A stretch of 33,885 nt of DNA from Spirosoma fluviale (GCA_945885545.1 CAMCYZ010000016.1:1-33885); one strand, 5' to 3'; shown: positions 1 to 8,040, counted from the first letter of the stretch. Notes: a model not told the origin generated them from the letters alone. Numbers and translations are program-made.

Positions 1-36
1 TTGACAGTAAATATTCCTGCAAATGGCAACAATTGA
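1..36 (+). pseudogene. 3' tail of an upstream gene (partial)
   Basis: Frame 1 reads LTVNIPANGNN and then TGA. The same 3' end recurs in two downstream repeat copies. In the third copy the matching codon is TGG and the reading continues to NNWFVIE and TAG at 368-370. The window therefore seems to open inside the end of a gene whose final residues were originally NNWFVIE, and the TGA in copies 1 and 2 removes the last four residues. The family cannot be recognised from this fragment. Confidence 0.4.
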
Positions 37-48
37 TTTGTGATTGAA

Positions 49-74
49 TAGGTGGACCAAATTTCCAATTTGTT
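49..74 (+). repeat. REP-like hairpin, copy 1
   Basis: TAGGTGG is followed by a hairpin with arms ACCAAATT and AATTTGTT around the loop TCC. There is one C/T mismatch in the stem. The TAG at 49-51 is in frame as the original stop of the repeat ORF. Confidence 0.75.
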
Positions 75-207
75 AGAAAAAAGATTTTGGTAAAGCGGTA
101 GATAAAAAAAAGACGGTGTGTCTAAGGCATTACAGCTGAATAGAAATTATGAAATTGAGTTGACAGTAAATATTCCTGCAAATGGCAACAATTGATTTGT
201 GATTGAA

Positions 208-233
208 TAGGTGGACCAAATTTCCAATTTGTT
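208..233 (+). repeat. REP-like hairpin, copy 2
   Basis: Identical to the copy at 49-74. It lies at the same place in the second tandem unit. Confidence 0.75.
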
Positions 234-367
234 AGAAAAAAGATTTTGGTAAAGCGGTAGATAAAGAAAAAGACGGTGTGTCTAAGGCATTACAGCTGAA
301 CAGAAGTAATGAAATTGAACTGACCATAACTAAACCTGCAAATGGTAACAATTGGTTCGTAATTGAA

Positions 368-393
368 TAGGTGGAACAAATTTCCAATTTGTT
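368..393 (+). repeat. REP-like hairpin, copy 3
   Basis: TAGGTGG is followed by the perfect 8-bp stem AACAAATT / AATTTGTT with loop TCC. TAG at 368-370 terminates the intact reading ...NNWFVIE. This is the closest copy upstream of the RAYT gene that starts at 520. Confidence 0.8.
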
Positions 394-519
394 AGAAAAA
401 AGATTTTGGTAAATTTGAAACATTTCCCATAAAAACAAAGAGAAATTTATTTACCAAGTTTGAAGGAAAATCAAATATTTGTTATTTTAGTATACCATAA
501 AAAATAAATACCATTTAAA

Positions 520-1179
520 ATGTCCATACCAAAAACTAAAAAAACATTTCATAGAAGAGACTTGCCTCATTTACAACCACTTGGCGGTACGTTTTTCGTA
601 ACCTACAACCTTGCAGATGCTATTCCCAAAAAAATGCTAAACAATTGGAGCACAGAATTTCATAATCAGAAAAAAACAATTCGTCAACTTTCAAAAAAAC
701 CCGATGTAGAAATCGACAATCTGAGCAAAAAGTTTTTTGCCATTAGAGATAAGTATTTAGACCAAAATCCACAAGGTGAAAACAGCCTAAATATTGAACA
801 GTTAGCTCAAATAGTTTATGATTCATTACTCTTCTGGAACGGGAAGTTTTTAGAGATGTATTGCTTTTGCATAATGTCAAATCATGTTCATGCGGTTTTT
901 AGACTTTTCGATAAAAATGAAGTTGAAAAGCCTAAATATTTGGAAGATATTATGCATTCTATTAAACGATTTTCTGCTTACGAAATCAACAAAATACTGA
1001 ACAGATCGGGGCATTTTTGGCAAGTCGAAAGCTATGACAGATGGGTAAGAAATGACGAAGAACAGCACAGAATCATTGAATATGTCTTAAATAACCCCGT
1101 AAAGGCTAAACTTTGCCAAAAGCCACTGGATTGGAAATGGACTTTTCTAAATGAAAGATTTAAAAAAATATTCCAATAG
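520..1179 (+). CDS. REP-associated tyrosine transposase (RAYT, Y1/HUH family)
   Basis: This 219-aa protein is a single-domain Y1 transposase of the IS200/TnpA-REP superfamily. These proteins nick and rejoin single-stranded DNA at REP hairpins. The HUH metal-binding motif is visible as NHVHAV (His122 and His124). The C-terminal signature GHFWQVESYDRWVRND and then RIIEYVLNNPVKAKL is typical of RAYTs; Tyr172 in SYDR or the Tyr of EYVLNNP are the candidates for the nucleophile. There is no second ORF and there are no IS ends, as expected for a domesticated RAYT. REP-like hairpins with the same foot and loop lie upstream (49-393) and downstream (1177-1259), and the downstream one begins at this gene's own TAG stop. 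The start is the first ATG after AT-rich DNA, with no clear RBS. Family assignment is firm; activity is inferred. Confidence 0.88.
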   Translation: MSIPKTKKTFHRRDLPHLQPLGGTFFVTYNLADAIPKKMLNNWSTEFHNQKKTIRQLSKKPDVEIDNLSKKFFAIRDKYLDQNPQGENSLNIEQLAQIVYDSLLFWNGKFLEMYCFCIMSNHVHAVFRLFDKNEVEKPKYLEDIMHSIKRFSAYEINKILNRSGHFWQVESYDRWVRNDEEQHRIIEYVLNNPVKAKLCQKPLDWKWTFLNERFKKIFQ

Positions 1180-1202
1180 GCGGAATAAATTTCCAATTTG
1201 TT
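1177..1202 (+). repeat. REP-like hairpin at the RAYT stop
   Basis: TAGGCGG is followed by arms AATAAATT / AATTTGTT (one T-G wobble) and loop TCC. Its TAG is the stop codon of the RAYT gene. Together with the inverted copy at 1234-1259 it forms a BIME-like pair between two convergent genes. Confidence 0.8.
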
Positions 1203-1233
1203 AGAAAAGAAGTTCAGTCCAGCATTAACTTAA

Positions 1234-1259
1234 TGCAAATTGAAAATTTGCACCACCTA
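1234..1259 (-). repeat. REP-like hairpin, inverted copy at the nagX stop
   Basis: On the minus strand: TAGGTGG followed by the perfect stem TGCAAATT / AATTTGCA with loop TTC. The first two stem pairs differ from copy 3 on both arms (AA/TT against TG/CA), which is compensatory change. The TAG is the stop codon of the minus-strand gene at 1257-2516. The inverted pair may also act as a bidirectional terminator. Confidence 0.8.
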
Positions 1260-2516
1260 CACTTTAAACACCAATTTCTTTCTATCCAGAAAATACAAAA
1301 TCACCGACCAAAAAGCTACATAACTAATAGCATACGCCAAAGAAGAATTCATGGGATTAGCAAAAGTAGGTACCAACAATTTTTCATAGAAATATTGAAG
1401 CAAAGCTAGTTCCTCTTTGCCATCCGGTATTTTGACGGCATTCAAAGCCCGAGGAATTATGCCTGAACCATAGAACACAATCATAGGATTCACACCCCAC
1501 ATAATCAAAAACTTCACCAAACCTTTTAGTTGACCTGATTTAAAAACAAGCTCTACCAATGCTAATATAATCATGGCCCATCCCGCAGCAAACAATACGT
1601 AAGAACTTGTCCACAAGGCTTTGTTTATTGGAAAAACCAATCCCCAAACTTTACCAGCAACAATCATTGCAAGCCCGATACCAAGCAACCATTTGAAAGA
1701 TTCAGAGCCTTTGTTTTGAAGCAACCTGCCCGTCCATATTCCCAAAAGAGCCGTTACAATGGCTGGAAAAGTACTCAAGATACCTTCAGGGTCCCATGTT
1801 TTAGAAGTAACCCAAAGATGGCCAGGTAGCAAGTAGTTATCTATCCAGGCCGCCAGATTTGTGCCTACTTCATAATTTCCAGTTGCTTGACCAGGTATCG
1901 GAATCAGTGCCATAGCCGCCCAATAGCCAAAAAGTAAAGTGGCTCCTGCTATCAATTGTTTACGAAAATCAAAACTTAAAAATATCAAGGCAGCGAAAAA
2001 ATATACGATTCCTATTCGCTGTAAAACTCCCGGAATTCTAACAGACGCGTAGGCCTCTATACCGCTAAAACACAACCCAATCATCAAAACTAAAAGCCCT
2101 AAAGCGGTATAAAACTTCGCTTTCACTTTAAAATTTCCAAGCAAAAGATAAGCTACTAAAACACTTATTATCAATTTAACAACTAGAAGCGAAACTCCTT
2201 CTAGTTCTCCAATTTTGATTTTTGAAAAGAAATTAAGGAATAATCCCAAATTAAAAATACGTAGTGAACGAGTGGCCATTTTTAGAAAGCTTGAACCATC
2301 CATGCCAGAGTTTTCATGGGTAGAAAAAGGCATAGCGGTACCCATAATAAACACAAAAAACGGAAAGACCATGTCTGTCGGTGTAGCACCGTGCCATTCT
2401 GCGTGCAGCAAGGGTGCATACACGTTTCCCCAGTCACCGGGGTTGTTTACTATGGTCATGAGCATCATGGTGAGGCCTCTGAAAATATCTATTGAAGTTA
2501 CCCTTTGTTTTTCCAA
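1257..2516 (-). CDS. NagX/HGSNAT-like membrane acyltransferase (DUF5009)
   Basis: A 419-aa polytopic membrane protein of the DUF5009/heparan-alpha-glucosaminide N-acetyltransferase-like group. This group is called NagX in bacterial N-acetylglucosamine gene sets, where it is proposed to acetylate or move amino sugars across the inner membrane. The family start SIDIFRGLTMMLM lies at residues 8-20. The diagnostic loop LHAEWHGATPTDMVFPFF follows, then about ten hydrophobic segments. The start is TTG at 2514-2516, because the first in-frame ATGs fall inside the conserved SIDIFRG region. An upstream -7-like box, TAACTTTG, lies on the minus strand at 2548-2555. The stop TAG belongs to a REP hairpin. 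The gene stands alone, with no nag genes beside it, so the substrate remains unproven. Confidence 0.8.
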   Translation of the reverse strand: MEKQRVTSIDIFRGLTMMLMTIVNNPGDWGNVYAPLLHAEWHGATPTDMVFPFFVFIMGTAMPFSTHENSGMDGSSFLKMATRSLRIFNLGLFLNFFSKIKIGELEGVSLLVVKLIISVLVAYLLLGNFKVKAKFYTALGLLVLMIGLCFSGIEAYASVRIPGVLQRIGIVYFFAALIFLSFDFRKQLIAGATLLFGYWAAMALIPIPGQATGNYEVGTNLAAWIDNYLLPGHLWVTSKTWDPEGILSTFPAIVTALLGIWTGRLLQNKGSESFKWLLGIGLAMIVAGKVWGLVFPINKALWTSSYVLFAAGWAMIILALVELVFKSGQLKGLVKFLIMWGVNPMIVFYGSGIIPRALNAVKIPDGKEELALLQYFYEKLLVPTFANPMNSSLAYAISYVAFWSVILYFLDRKKLVFKV

Positions 2517-2547
2517 AATTCTGTTGCTAAATTGTTAACTGAAAAAT

Positions 2548-2555
2548 CAAAGTTA
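2548..2555 (-). promoter_or_regulatory. -7 box (TANNTTTG) for the nagX-like gene
   Basis: TAACTTTG on the minus strand lies 31 bp upstream of the TTG start. No TTTG box is seen at the usual distance, so this is a weak call. Confidence 0.35.
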
Positions 2556-2575
2556 AAAAAAATATTCGCTCATCC

Positions 2576-3871
2576 ATGAAAAGTCTACTTAGTTTCACGT
2601 TTCTGGTCATTTTTGCGTTTTCTTGTGTAACCCAAAAAGTAAAAGTTTCTAAAATTGACCACTGGATTGATTCAACTCAAATAGAAAATAACAGTTTCGT
2701 TGGCATAAAAATATTTGACCCAAAAACGCAAGAAGTAATCTTCTCCAAAAACGAAAAAAAGTATTTTGTGCCTGCCTCCAACACAAAAATACTCAGCCTA
2801 TACGCTTCACTCAAAAATCTTGGAGATAGTATACCTGCCTTAAAATTTGCACTTAAAAACGACAGTTTATTCATCTCAGGAACAGCAGACCCCACCTTTC
2901 TACATCCTGATTTACCCAAAAGCAAGGTCTATGATTTCTTAAAAAATAGTACCGCCAAAACTATCGTTTTTTCTGATGCAAACTTCCGCAATGAAGTATT
3001 TGGCTCAGGCTGGGCTTGGGACGATTACAACGACTATTATCAGGTTGAACTTGGCCCCTTTCCCATTTATGGTAACATAGTTAGGTTCAAAAAATCACAT
3101 AATACACTAGCTATCAATCCTCCCATGTTTGCTGACTCGCTATTTTCTAGCCAAAACTCCTTTTCTGAAATCAAGAGGAAGATCAACGAAAACATTTTTT
3201 ATACCAATACAAAAATAGGTCAGAAAATAGAATTTGAACAAGATATACCTTACAAAACCTCTTCTGATCTTCTCCAAAAAATACTTTCGGATACGCTTAA
3301 AAAAGAAGTAACCATAGGTTCTTTTATGCCCGATAAAACGTTCAAGACGCTGTATTCACTACCCGTAGACACGGTTTATCGTAGAATGATGCAAGTCTCA
3401 GACAATATGCTGGCCGAGCAGCTACTATTACTTTCCGGCGGGAAATATTCCGATACCATTTCTACCTCGCTTTCCATTAAAAATTTACAAAAAAACTTAT
3501 TCAACGACATCCCACAAAAATTCAACTGGGTAGATGGCTCAGGTTTGTCGAGATACAATTTGGTGACGCCCGAAAGTCTGGTTTTTCTTCTAGATCGAAT
3601 GCTAAAGGAATTCCCCAAAGACCGATTATTGTCGTTAATGCCCATTGGCGGGCAAGCGGGTACTTTGAAAAATACCTACAAAGCGAGCGTTCCTTTTGTT
3701 TTCGCCAAAACAGGAACTTTAAGTGGGGTTTACAACCAAAGCGGCTATATGATTACCAAATCTGGGCGGCTACTTATCTTCAGTTTTATGAACAATAATT
3801 TCACGGGATCTGCCTCCAAAGTCAGAACGAAAACGTCTGAAATCATTGCACTATTACACGAGAATTACTAA
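2576..3871 (+). CDS. dacB: D-alanyl-D-alanine carboxypeptidase/endopeptidase, PBP4 type (S13)
   Basis: A 431-aa penicillin-binding protein of peptidase family S13. Such enzymes trim D-Ala from, or cut cross-links in, peptidoglycan in the periplasm. All three active-site motifs are present: SxxK as SNTK (Ser68, Lys71), SxN as SDN (275-277) and KTG (378-380). The N-terminus MKSLLSFTFLVIFAFSC looks like a lipoprotein signal with the lipobox Cys at position 17, so it is probably membrane-anchored. The length is near the usual 430-480 residues. It is transcribed divergently from the nagX-like gene across 59 bp. Confidence 0.9.
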   Translation: MKSLLSFTFLVIFAFSCVTQKVKVSKIDHWIDSTQIENNSFVGIKIFDPKTQEVIFSKNEKKYFVPASNTKILSLYASLKNLGDSIPALKFALKNDSLFISGTADPTFLHPDLPKSKVYDFLKNSTAKTIVFSDANFRNEVFGSGWAWDDYNDYYQVELGPFPIYGNIVRFKKSHNTLAINPPMFADSLFSSQNSFSEIKRKINENIFYTNTKIGQKIEFEQDIPYKTSSDLLQKILSDTLKKEVTIGSFMPDKTFKTLYSLPVDTVYRRMMQVSDNMLAEQLLLLSGGKYSDTISTSLSIKNLQKNLFNDIPQKFNWVDGSGLSRYNLVTPESLVFLLDRMLKEFPKDRLLSLMPIGGQAGTLKNTYKASVPFVFAKTGTLSGVYNQSGYMITKSGRLLIFSFMNNNFTGSASKVRTKTSEIIALLHENY

Positions 3872-4045
3872 ACCAAAATAAGGTTATCCAGATTCAAAAA
3901 TATCCTTTTCTGCTTGATTAATAGACTTTTAGATATTCCTTAAAAAAGGTGAAAAATTCAAAAAACTTATAAACCATAAGTTCAAAATTATACCATGTTT
4001 CTACCCCTTGTTGGTTTTGGGTAAATAAAATTCGACTATTTTGCC

Positions 4046-4053
4046 TATTTTTG
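4046..4053 (+). promoter_or_regulatory. -7 box upstream of prfA
   Basis: TATTTTTG matches TANNTTTG and sits 25 bp before the prfA start. A TTTG lies at 4016-4019, but the 26-bp spacer is longer than usual. Confidence 0.4.
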
Positions 4054-4078
4054 TGATGATTTATAAAAATCTTAGAGC

Positions 4079-5152
4079 ATGTTAATCGAACAGTTAGAGT
4101 CTATAAAGGAGCGTTTTGAGGAAGTTTCGCAGCAGATAACCAGGCCCGAGGTGGTGTCTGACATGAACAAATTCAAGAAAATAAGCAAAGAATACCGCGA
4201 CTTAGAAAAGGTTGTGGAAGAATATAAAAACTATAAACTCATCTTAGCCAATCTCAGCGAGGCTCGTCAGATTCTCAACACAGAAAAAGACGAAGAAATG
4301 CGTGAAATGGCCAAAATGGAGCTAGAAGAACTTCAACCCAAAAAAGATGCGATTGAGGATTCTTTAAAAGAAATGCTGATTCCGAAAGATCCAATGGACA
4401 GCAAAGATTGTATTCTTGAAATCAGAGGAGGAACTGGCGGCGACGAGGCAGCAATTTTTGCAGGTGACTTGTTTAGAATGTACCAAAGATATGCCGTTAC
4501 ACAAGGCTGGCAGTTTCAGGTAATGGACTTTACAGATGCATCATCAGGCGGATACAAAGAGATCGTGGTGAGCGTCAAAGGCGAAGATGTTTACGGCAAA
4601 CTCAAGTTTGAGTCAGGCGTGCATCGTGTACAACGGGTACCCGCCACCGAATCGCAGGGTCGCATACATACATCTGCTGCTACAGTGGCCGTACTGCCAG
4701 AAGCTGACGAAGTAGATGTGCAGATAAACATGTCAGATATCAGAAAGGACACTTATTGCTCGTCAGGAGCTGGTGGTCAATCTGTTAACACAACGTATTC
4801 TGCTGTGCGTGTTACGCACATACCTACGGGTGTGGTAGTGCAGTGTCAAGACGAACGCTCACAAATCAAAAACTTCGACAAAGCCATGACCGTACTGCGG
4901 TCAAGAATTTACGAAATGGAACTAGCCAAACACAACGAGGCCATAGCCGGCGACCGAAAATCTATGGTGGGCTCGGGCGATAGATCCGACAAAATCAGAA
5001 CCTACAATTACCCGCAAGGCCGAGTTACCGACCACCGCATAGGTTTTACAGTGTATAATCTCCCGACCGTTATGGAAGGCCAAGTAGGCGAATTCATAGA
5101 AAAACTTAGAATAGCCGAAAACGCCGAAAAAATGAAAGAAGGCGTGGCCTAA
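4079..5152 (+). CDS. prfA: Peptide chain release factor 1
   Basis: A 357-aa class-I release factor that reads UAA and UAG in the ribosomal A site and triggers peptidyl-tRNA hydrolysis. The codon-recognition tripeptide PAT (188-190) identifies RF1 rather than RF2. The catalytic GGQ (232-234) sits in the context SSGAGGQSVNTT. The N-terminal coiled region and the total length are normal for the family. The start ATG follows a short AT-rich leader with a -7-like box. The next gene, rdgB, starts 82 bp downstream on the same strand and may be cotranscribed. Confidence 0.97.
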   Translation: MLIEQLESIKERFEEVSQQITRPEVVSDMNKFKKISKEYRDLEKVVEEYKNYKLILANLSEARQILNTEKDEEMREMAKMELEELQPKKDAIEDSLKEMLIPKDPMDSKDCILEIRGGTGGDEAAIFAGDLFRMYQRYAVTQGWQFQVMDFTDASSGGYKEIVVSVKGEDVYGKLKFESGVHRVQRVPATESQGRIHTSAATVAVLPEADEVDVQINMSDIRKDTYCSSGAGGQSVNTTYSAVRVTHIPTGVVVQCQDERSQIKNFDKAMTVLRSRIYEMELAKHNEAIAGDRKSMVGSGDRSDKIRTYNYPQGRVTDHRIGFTVYNLPTVMEGQVGEFIEKLRIAENAEKMKEGVA

Positions 5153-5162
5153 TTTATTTATT

Positions 5163-5190
5163 ACCGCTAAGGCACTAAGTCGCAAAGGTT
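5163..5190 (+). repeat. Degenerate 8-bp-period repeat (copy A)
   Basis: The sequence after prfA reads ACCGCTAAGG, CACTAAGT, CGCAAAGG, i.e. short purine-rich units of about 8 nt. A related stretch in the opposite orientation lies at 8041-8098. Short-period repeats of this kind are scattered in intergenic DNA of many Bacteroidota; their role is unknown. Confidence 0.5.
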
Positions 5191-5234
5191 CAATTGTTTC
5201 ACTCGTTCTCTCTAATGTATTTTCAATATCATTC

Positions 5235-5822
5235 ATGGAAAAAATAGAAATCTGTCTGGCATCAAACAATGCCCACAAAATAGTAGAACTTCAGCAAATG
5301 CTGGGTGAAACCTTTTTGATAAAAACCATGAAAGACATTGGCTGTGAAGATGAAATAGAAGAATATGGCACCACTTTCGAGCAAAATTCAAGAATAAAGG
5401 CCGATTATATCCACAATAAATATGGCGTAAATGTTATAGCAGACGACTCTGGTTTAGAGGTTGAAGCCCTAGACAATCGACCGGGGGTTTACTCCGCACG
5501 CTACGCAGGCGAGCCCACCAATCACCAAGCCAACATTGAAAAACTACTTCAAGAACTAGACGGAAAAGAAAACAGAAAAGCCAAATTCAGAGCGGTGATT
5601 ACGCTAATATTGAACGGAGAGCATCAGCTCTTTGAAGGAGAAGTTTCTGGTAAAATTATTTCAGAGAAAAGAGGTACTGACGGCTTTGGATATGATCCTG
5701 TTTTTGTGCCTGATGGTTATGAAACTACTTTTGCCGAAATGCCCGCCGAGCAGAAGAACAAAATCAGCCATAGAGCAGATGCGGTTGATCAAATGTTGGA
5801 ATTCTTAAAACAAAAAAAGTAA
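5235..5822 (+). CDS. rdgB: Non-canonical purine NTP pyrophosphatase (RdgB/HAM1)
   Basis: A 195-aa ITP/dITP/XTP pyrophosphatase that removes deaminated purine nucleotides from the pool. Family motifs are all present: LASNNAHKIVEL at the N-terminus (substrate loop), DDSGLEVEAL (metal and phosphate binding), GVYSARYAG, GFGYDPVF and NKISHRADA near the C-terminus. The length is normal. The stop codon lies inside a hairpin (5817-5843). Confidence 0.95.
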   Translation: MEKIEICLASNNAHKIVELQQMLGETFLIKTMKDIGCEDEIEEYGTTFEQNSRIKADYIHNKYGVNVIADDSGLEVEALDNRPGVYSARYAGEPTNHQANIEKLLQELDGKENRKAKFRAVITLILNGEHQLFEGEVSGKIISEKRGTDGFGYDPVFVPDGYETTFAEMPAEQKNKISHRADAVDQMLEFLKQKK

Positions 5823-5843
5823 CGAAATCTACTTCCGTTACTT
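5817..5843. terminator. Hairpin at the rdgB stop
   Basis: A perfect 8-bp inverted repeat, AAGTAACG / CGTTACTT, with an 11-nt loop. The T-tract that would make it intrinsic lies on the minus strand (the A-run at 5812-5818), so on the plus strand it is only a weak or attenuating terminator. Confidence 0.5.
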
Positions 5844-5967
5844 CTACACATTCTAGGTTTTTCAAGTAATATCGTCTTAGAAAGTCTCCGCTTTCTATAA
5901 TCACGATGCAAAATTGCACCAAAATAAATCATAAAACTATTATTATATTTTCCAATACTTATGCTAT

Positions 5968-6008
5968 ATTAACATCAAGTTTGTATTTTGTTTAATATAG
6001 ATGTTAAT
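5968..6008. promoter_or_regulatory. Inverted repeat, possible AraC operator
   Basis: ATTAACATC (5968-5976) and GATGTTAAT (6000-6008) form a perfect 9-bp inverted repeat with 23 nt between, ending 5 bp before the araC-type start. A second pair, CTATATT / AATATAG, is interleaved (5964-5970 and 5994-6000). The placement suggests autoregulation. Confidence 0.4.
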
Positions 6009-6013
6009 CAAGC

Positions 6014-6874
6014 ATGAAAATTGAGTTCGAAATCATAGCCCCAGACCAAGGTAGCTCGTTTAAACTAATAAATTGGCGGTCAGAAAATGATAGATTTTTC
6101 TGGCATCAACATCCCGAGTATGAAATCATTTATGTAAAAAAAGGCTCTGGGAAGCTGCATATTGGTAACCATCTCGGCGAATACCAAGAAGGAGAAGTGA
6201 TGTTTCTGGGGCCAAATCTCCCACATACAGGTTTGGGCTATGGCGTCATTGGTGAACATGAAGAAATTATCGTACAGCTAAAAGATATTTTTTTAGGAAA
6301 CGACTTCATGTCCATTCCCGAAATGGAAGGCATCAGAAAGCTGTTTGAAAGAGCTGTTTTTGGAATTTCCTTTGGCGGAAATACCAGACAATTAGTAGCT
6401 CAAAAAATGGAAAATCTCGCCAAAATGACTGGACTTGATAGATTAATTTCTCTTCTAGAAATCTTAAAAATTTTATCACAATCTAGCGAATTCAAGATTC
6501 TGAATAGCCGAGACTCCAGATACGACTTCCGGCACCAAGACGAAGAGCGAATAAACCGCATTTATAATTTTGTAGAAGAAAACTACACCAAAGAAATCAA
6601 AATAGAAGATATAGCCGAGGTGGCCAATCTCACAGTGCCCTCATTTTGTAGATATTTCAAAAAAATGACGCACATGACTTTTACAGACTTCCTTAACGAA
6701 TTCAAAATAAACAATGCCTGCAAATTGCTACACACCAACATGGGCATTTCAGATGTTTGCTTTGAAAGTGGCTTCAACAATATTTCGCATTTCAACAAAA
6801 CTTTTAAACATTTCAAAGGCAAAAGCCCACGAGACTACCGAAAAGAAGTTTTATTTGTGGGTTCATTAAATTAG
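6014..6874 (+). CDS. AraC-family transcriptional regulator with N-terminal cupin
   Basis: A 286-aa regulator. Residues ~20-75 form a cupin sensor (FWHQHPEYEIIYVKKGSG, then GEVMFLGPNLPHTG), which in this family binds a small ligand, often a sugar. Residues ~185-280 contain the double helix-turn-helix of AraC/XylS proteins: IEDIAEVANLTVPSFCRYFK and then SDVCFESGFNNISHFNKTFK, with the closing GKSPRDYRKE. It sits 28 bp upstream of menB on the same strand. A functional link to menaquinone synthesis is not implied by the family, so the proximity may be chance. Ligand and targets are unknown. Confidence 0.88.
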   Translation: MKIEFEIIAPDQGSSFKLINWRSENDRFFWHQHPEYEIIYVKKGSGKLHIGNHLGEYQEGEVMFLGPNLPHTGLGYGVIGEHEEIIVQLKDIFLGNDFMSIPEMEGIRKLFERAVFGISFGGNTRQLVAQKMENLAKMTGLDRLISLLEILKILSQSSEFKILNSRDSRYDFRHQDEERINRIYNFVEENYTKEIKIEDIAEVANLTVPSFCRYFKKMTHMTFTDFLNEFKINNACKLLHTNMGISDVCFESGFNNISHFNKTFKHFKGKSPRDYRKEVLFVGSLN

Positions 6875-6902
6875 ATTTGTAATAAAAAACAGAATACCGA
6901 TA

Positions 6903-7745
6903 ATGTCAGCAATAAACTGGGTAACCGCAAAAGAATACGAAGATATTACTTACAAAAAATGCGATGGCGTAGCCAGAATAGCATTTAACAGACCAGATAT
7001 CAGAAACGCCTTTAGACCAAAAACAACATTTGAACTATACGATGCCTTTGAAGACGCCACACATGACCCCAAAGTGGGCGTAGTTTTACTGTCCGGCGAA
7101 GGTCCCTCCTCAAAAGACGGCGGCTGGGCATTTTGTTCAGGTGGAGACCAAAACGCTCGCCAAAAAGGCGGATACCGTGCCGAAGATGGCCGCGATAGAC
7201 TCAATATTTTGGAAGTTCAACGTCAAATAAGATTTATGACCAAGCCCGTGATAGCCGTAGTAACAGGCTGGGCAGTAGGTGGCGGTCATAGTTTGCATGT
7301 GGTCTGCGATTTATCTTTGGCGAGCAAAGAACACGCCATTTTTAAACAAACCGATGCAAACGTAGCCAGTTATGATGCAGGCTATGGATCAGCGTATTTG
7401 GCACGACAAATTGGACAGAAAAAAGCCCGTGAAATATTCTTTTTAGGCCGAAATTACTCGGCACAAGAAGCCTTAGAAATGGGTATGGTAAATGCCGTAA
7501 TACCTCATGCCGAGCTAGAAGACACCGCTTACCAATGGGCAAAAGAAATTCTACAAAAAAGCCCGATGGCTATCAGAATGCTCAAGTTTGCCTTTAACCT
7601 CATAGATGATGGATTGGTCGGACAACAGATATTTGCAGGTGAAGCTACCCGACTCGGCTATATGACAGAAGAAGCACAAGAAGGCCGAAACGCATTTCTC
7701 GAAAAACGCCCACCAAATTGGGATAAATTTGAGCGGTATTCGTAA
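6903..7745 (+). CDS. menB: 1,4-dihydroxy-2-naphthoyl-CoA synthase
   Basis: A 280-aa crotonase-fold enzyme that closes the second ring of menaquinone from o-succinylbenzoyl-CoA. The oxyanion region FCSGGDQ, the segment VGGGHSLHVVCDLSLAS, and the active-site stretch QTDANVASYDAGYGSAYLAR are characteristic of MenB. Asp151 in TDANVAS replaces the Gly of the E. coli type; from family knowledge this marks a type II MenB, which uses its own Asp rather than bound bicarbonate. The C-terminal RPPNWDKFERY is the usual MenB end. No other men genes lie in the window. Confidence 0.95.
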   Translation: MSAINWVTAKEYEDITYKKCDGVARIAFNRPDIRNAFRPKTTFELYDAFEDATHDPKVGVVLLSGEGPSSKDGGWAFCSGGDQNARQKGGYRAEDGRDRLNILEVQRQIRFMTKPVIAVVTGWAVGGGHSLHVVCDLSLASKEHAIFKQTDANVASYDAGYGSAYLARQIGQKKAREIFFLGRNYSAQEALEMGMVNAVIPHAELEDTAYQWAKEILQKSPMAIRMLKFAFNLIDDGLVGQQIFAGEATRLGYMTEEAQEGRNAFLEKRPPNWDKFERYS

Positions 7746-7815
7746 TTGTATCGAATAGGATTTATTGGATTGGTTTGACTTTAGGATTGAATTGCTAAAT
7801 ATGATTCAATATATA

Positions 7816-7839
7816 GTCAGTGTCTGTGCCATCACTGAC
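7816..7839. other. Hairpin downstream of menB
   Basis: GTCAGTG / CACTGAC form a perfect 7-bp stem with a 10-nt loop, 70 bp after menB. There is no T-tract. The rest of the 364-bp gap (7746-8109) shows no coding signal; its last 60 bp hold the repeat described next. Confidence 0.4.
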
Positions 7840-8040
7840 ATTACACAGCCTAGGTCTTTAGAATAGGTCTTCTTTTGTAAGACACAGCCGAAAGCAATTT
7901 GATTATGGACAAATTCAATTGAAAATTGTTAAACCAACCGAACCCATTTTTAAAGTAATAACAATCCATCCCGAATTTTTCAATAAATTTGTCGTTCACT
8001 ATTTTTCAGAAAACCTCATTCAATGAAACATTCATGACTA

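Larger units (their letters stand above)
1..413 (+). repeat. 159/160-bp tandem repeat, about 2.6 copies
   Basis: Nearly identical units begin at 1, 160 and 320. Each holds the last ~45 codons of an ORF (residues such as DFGKAVDKEKDGVSKALQLN) followed by a REP hairpin that starts at the TAG stop. Copies 1 and 2 have TGA where copy 3 has TGG. Copy 1 is one base shorter in the A-run near 105-112, which also shifts the frame into copy 2. Only the reading from copy 2 into copy 3 stays open. The unit looks like a tandem duplication of a gene 3' end together with its REP element. Confidence 0.85.
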
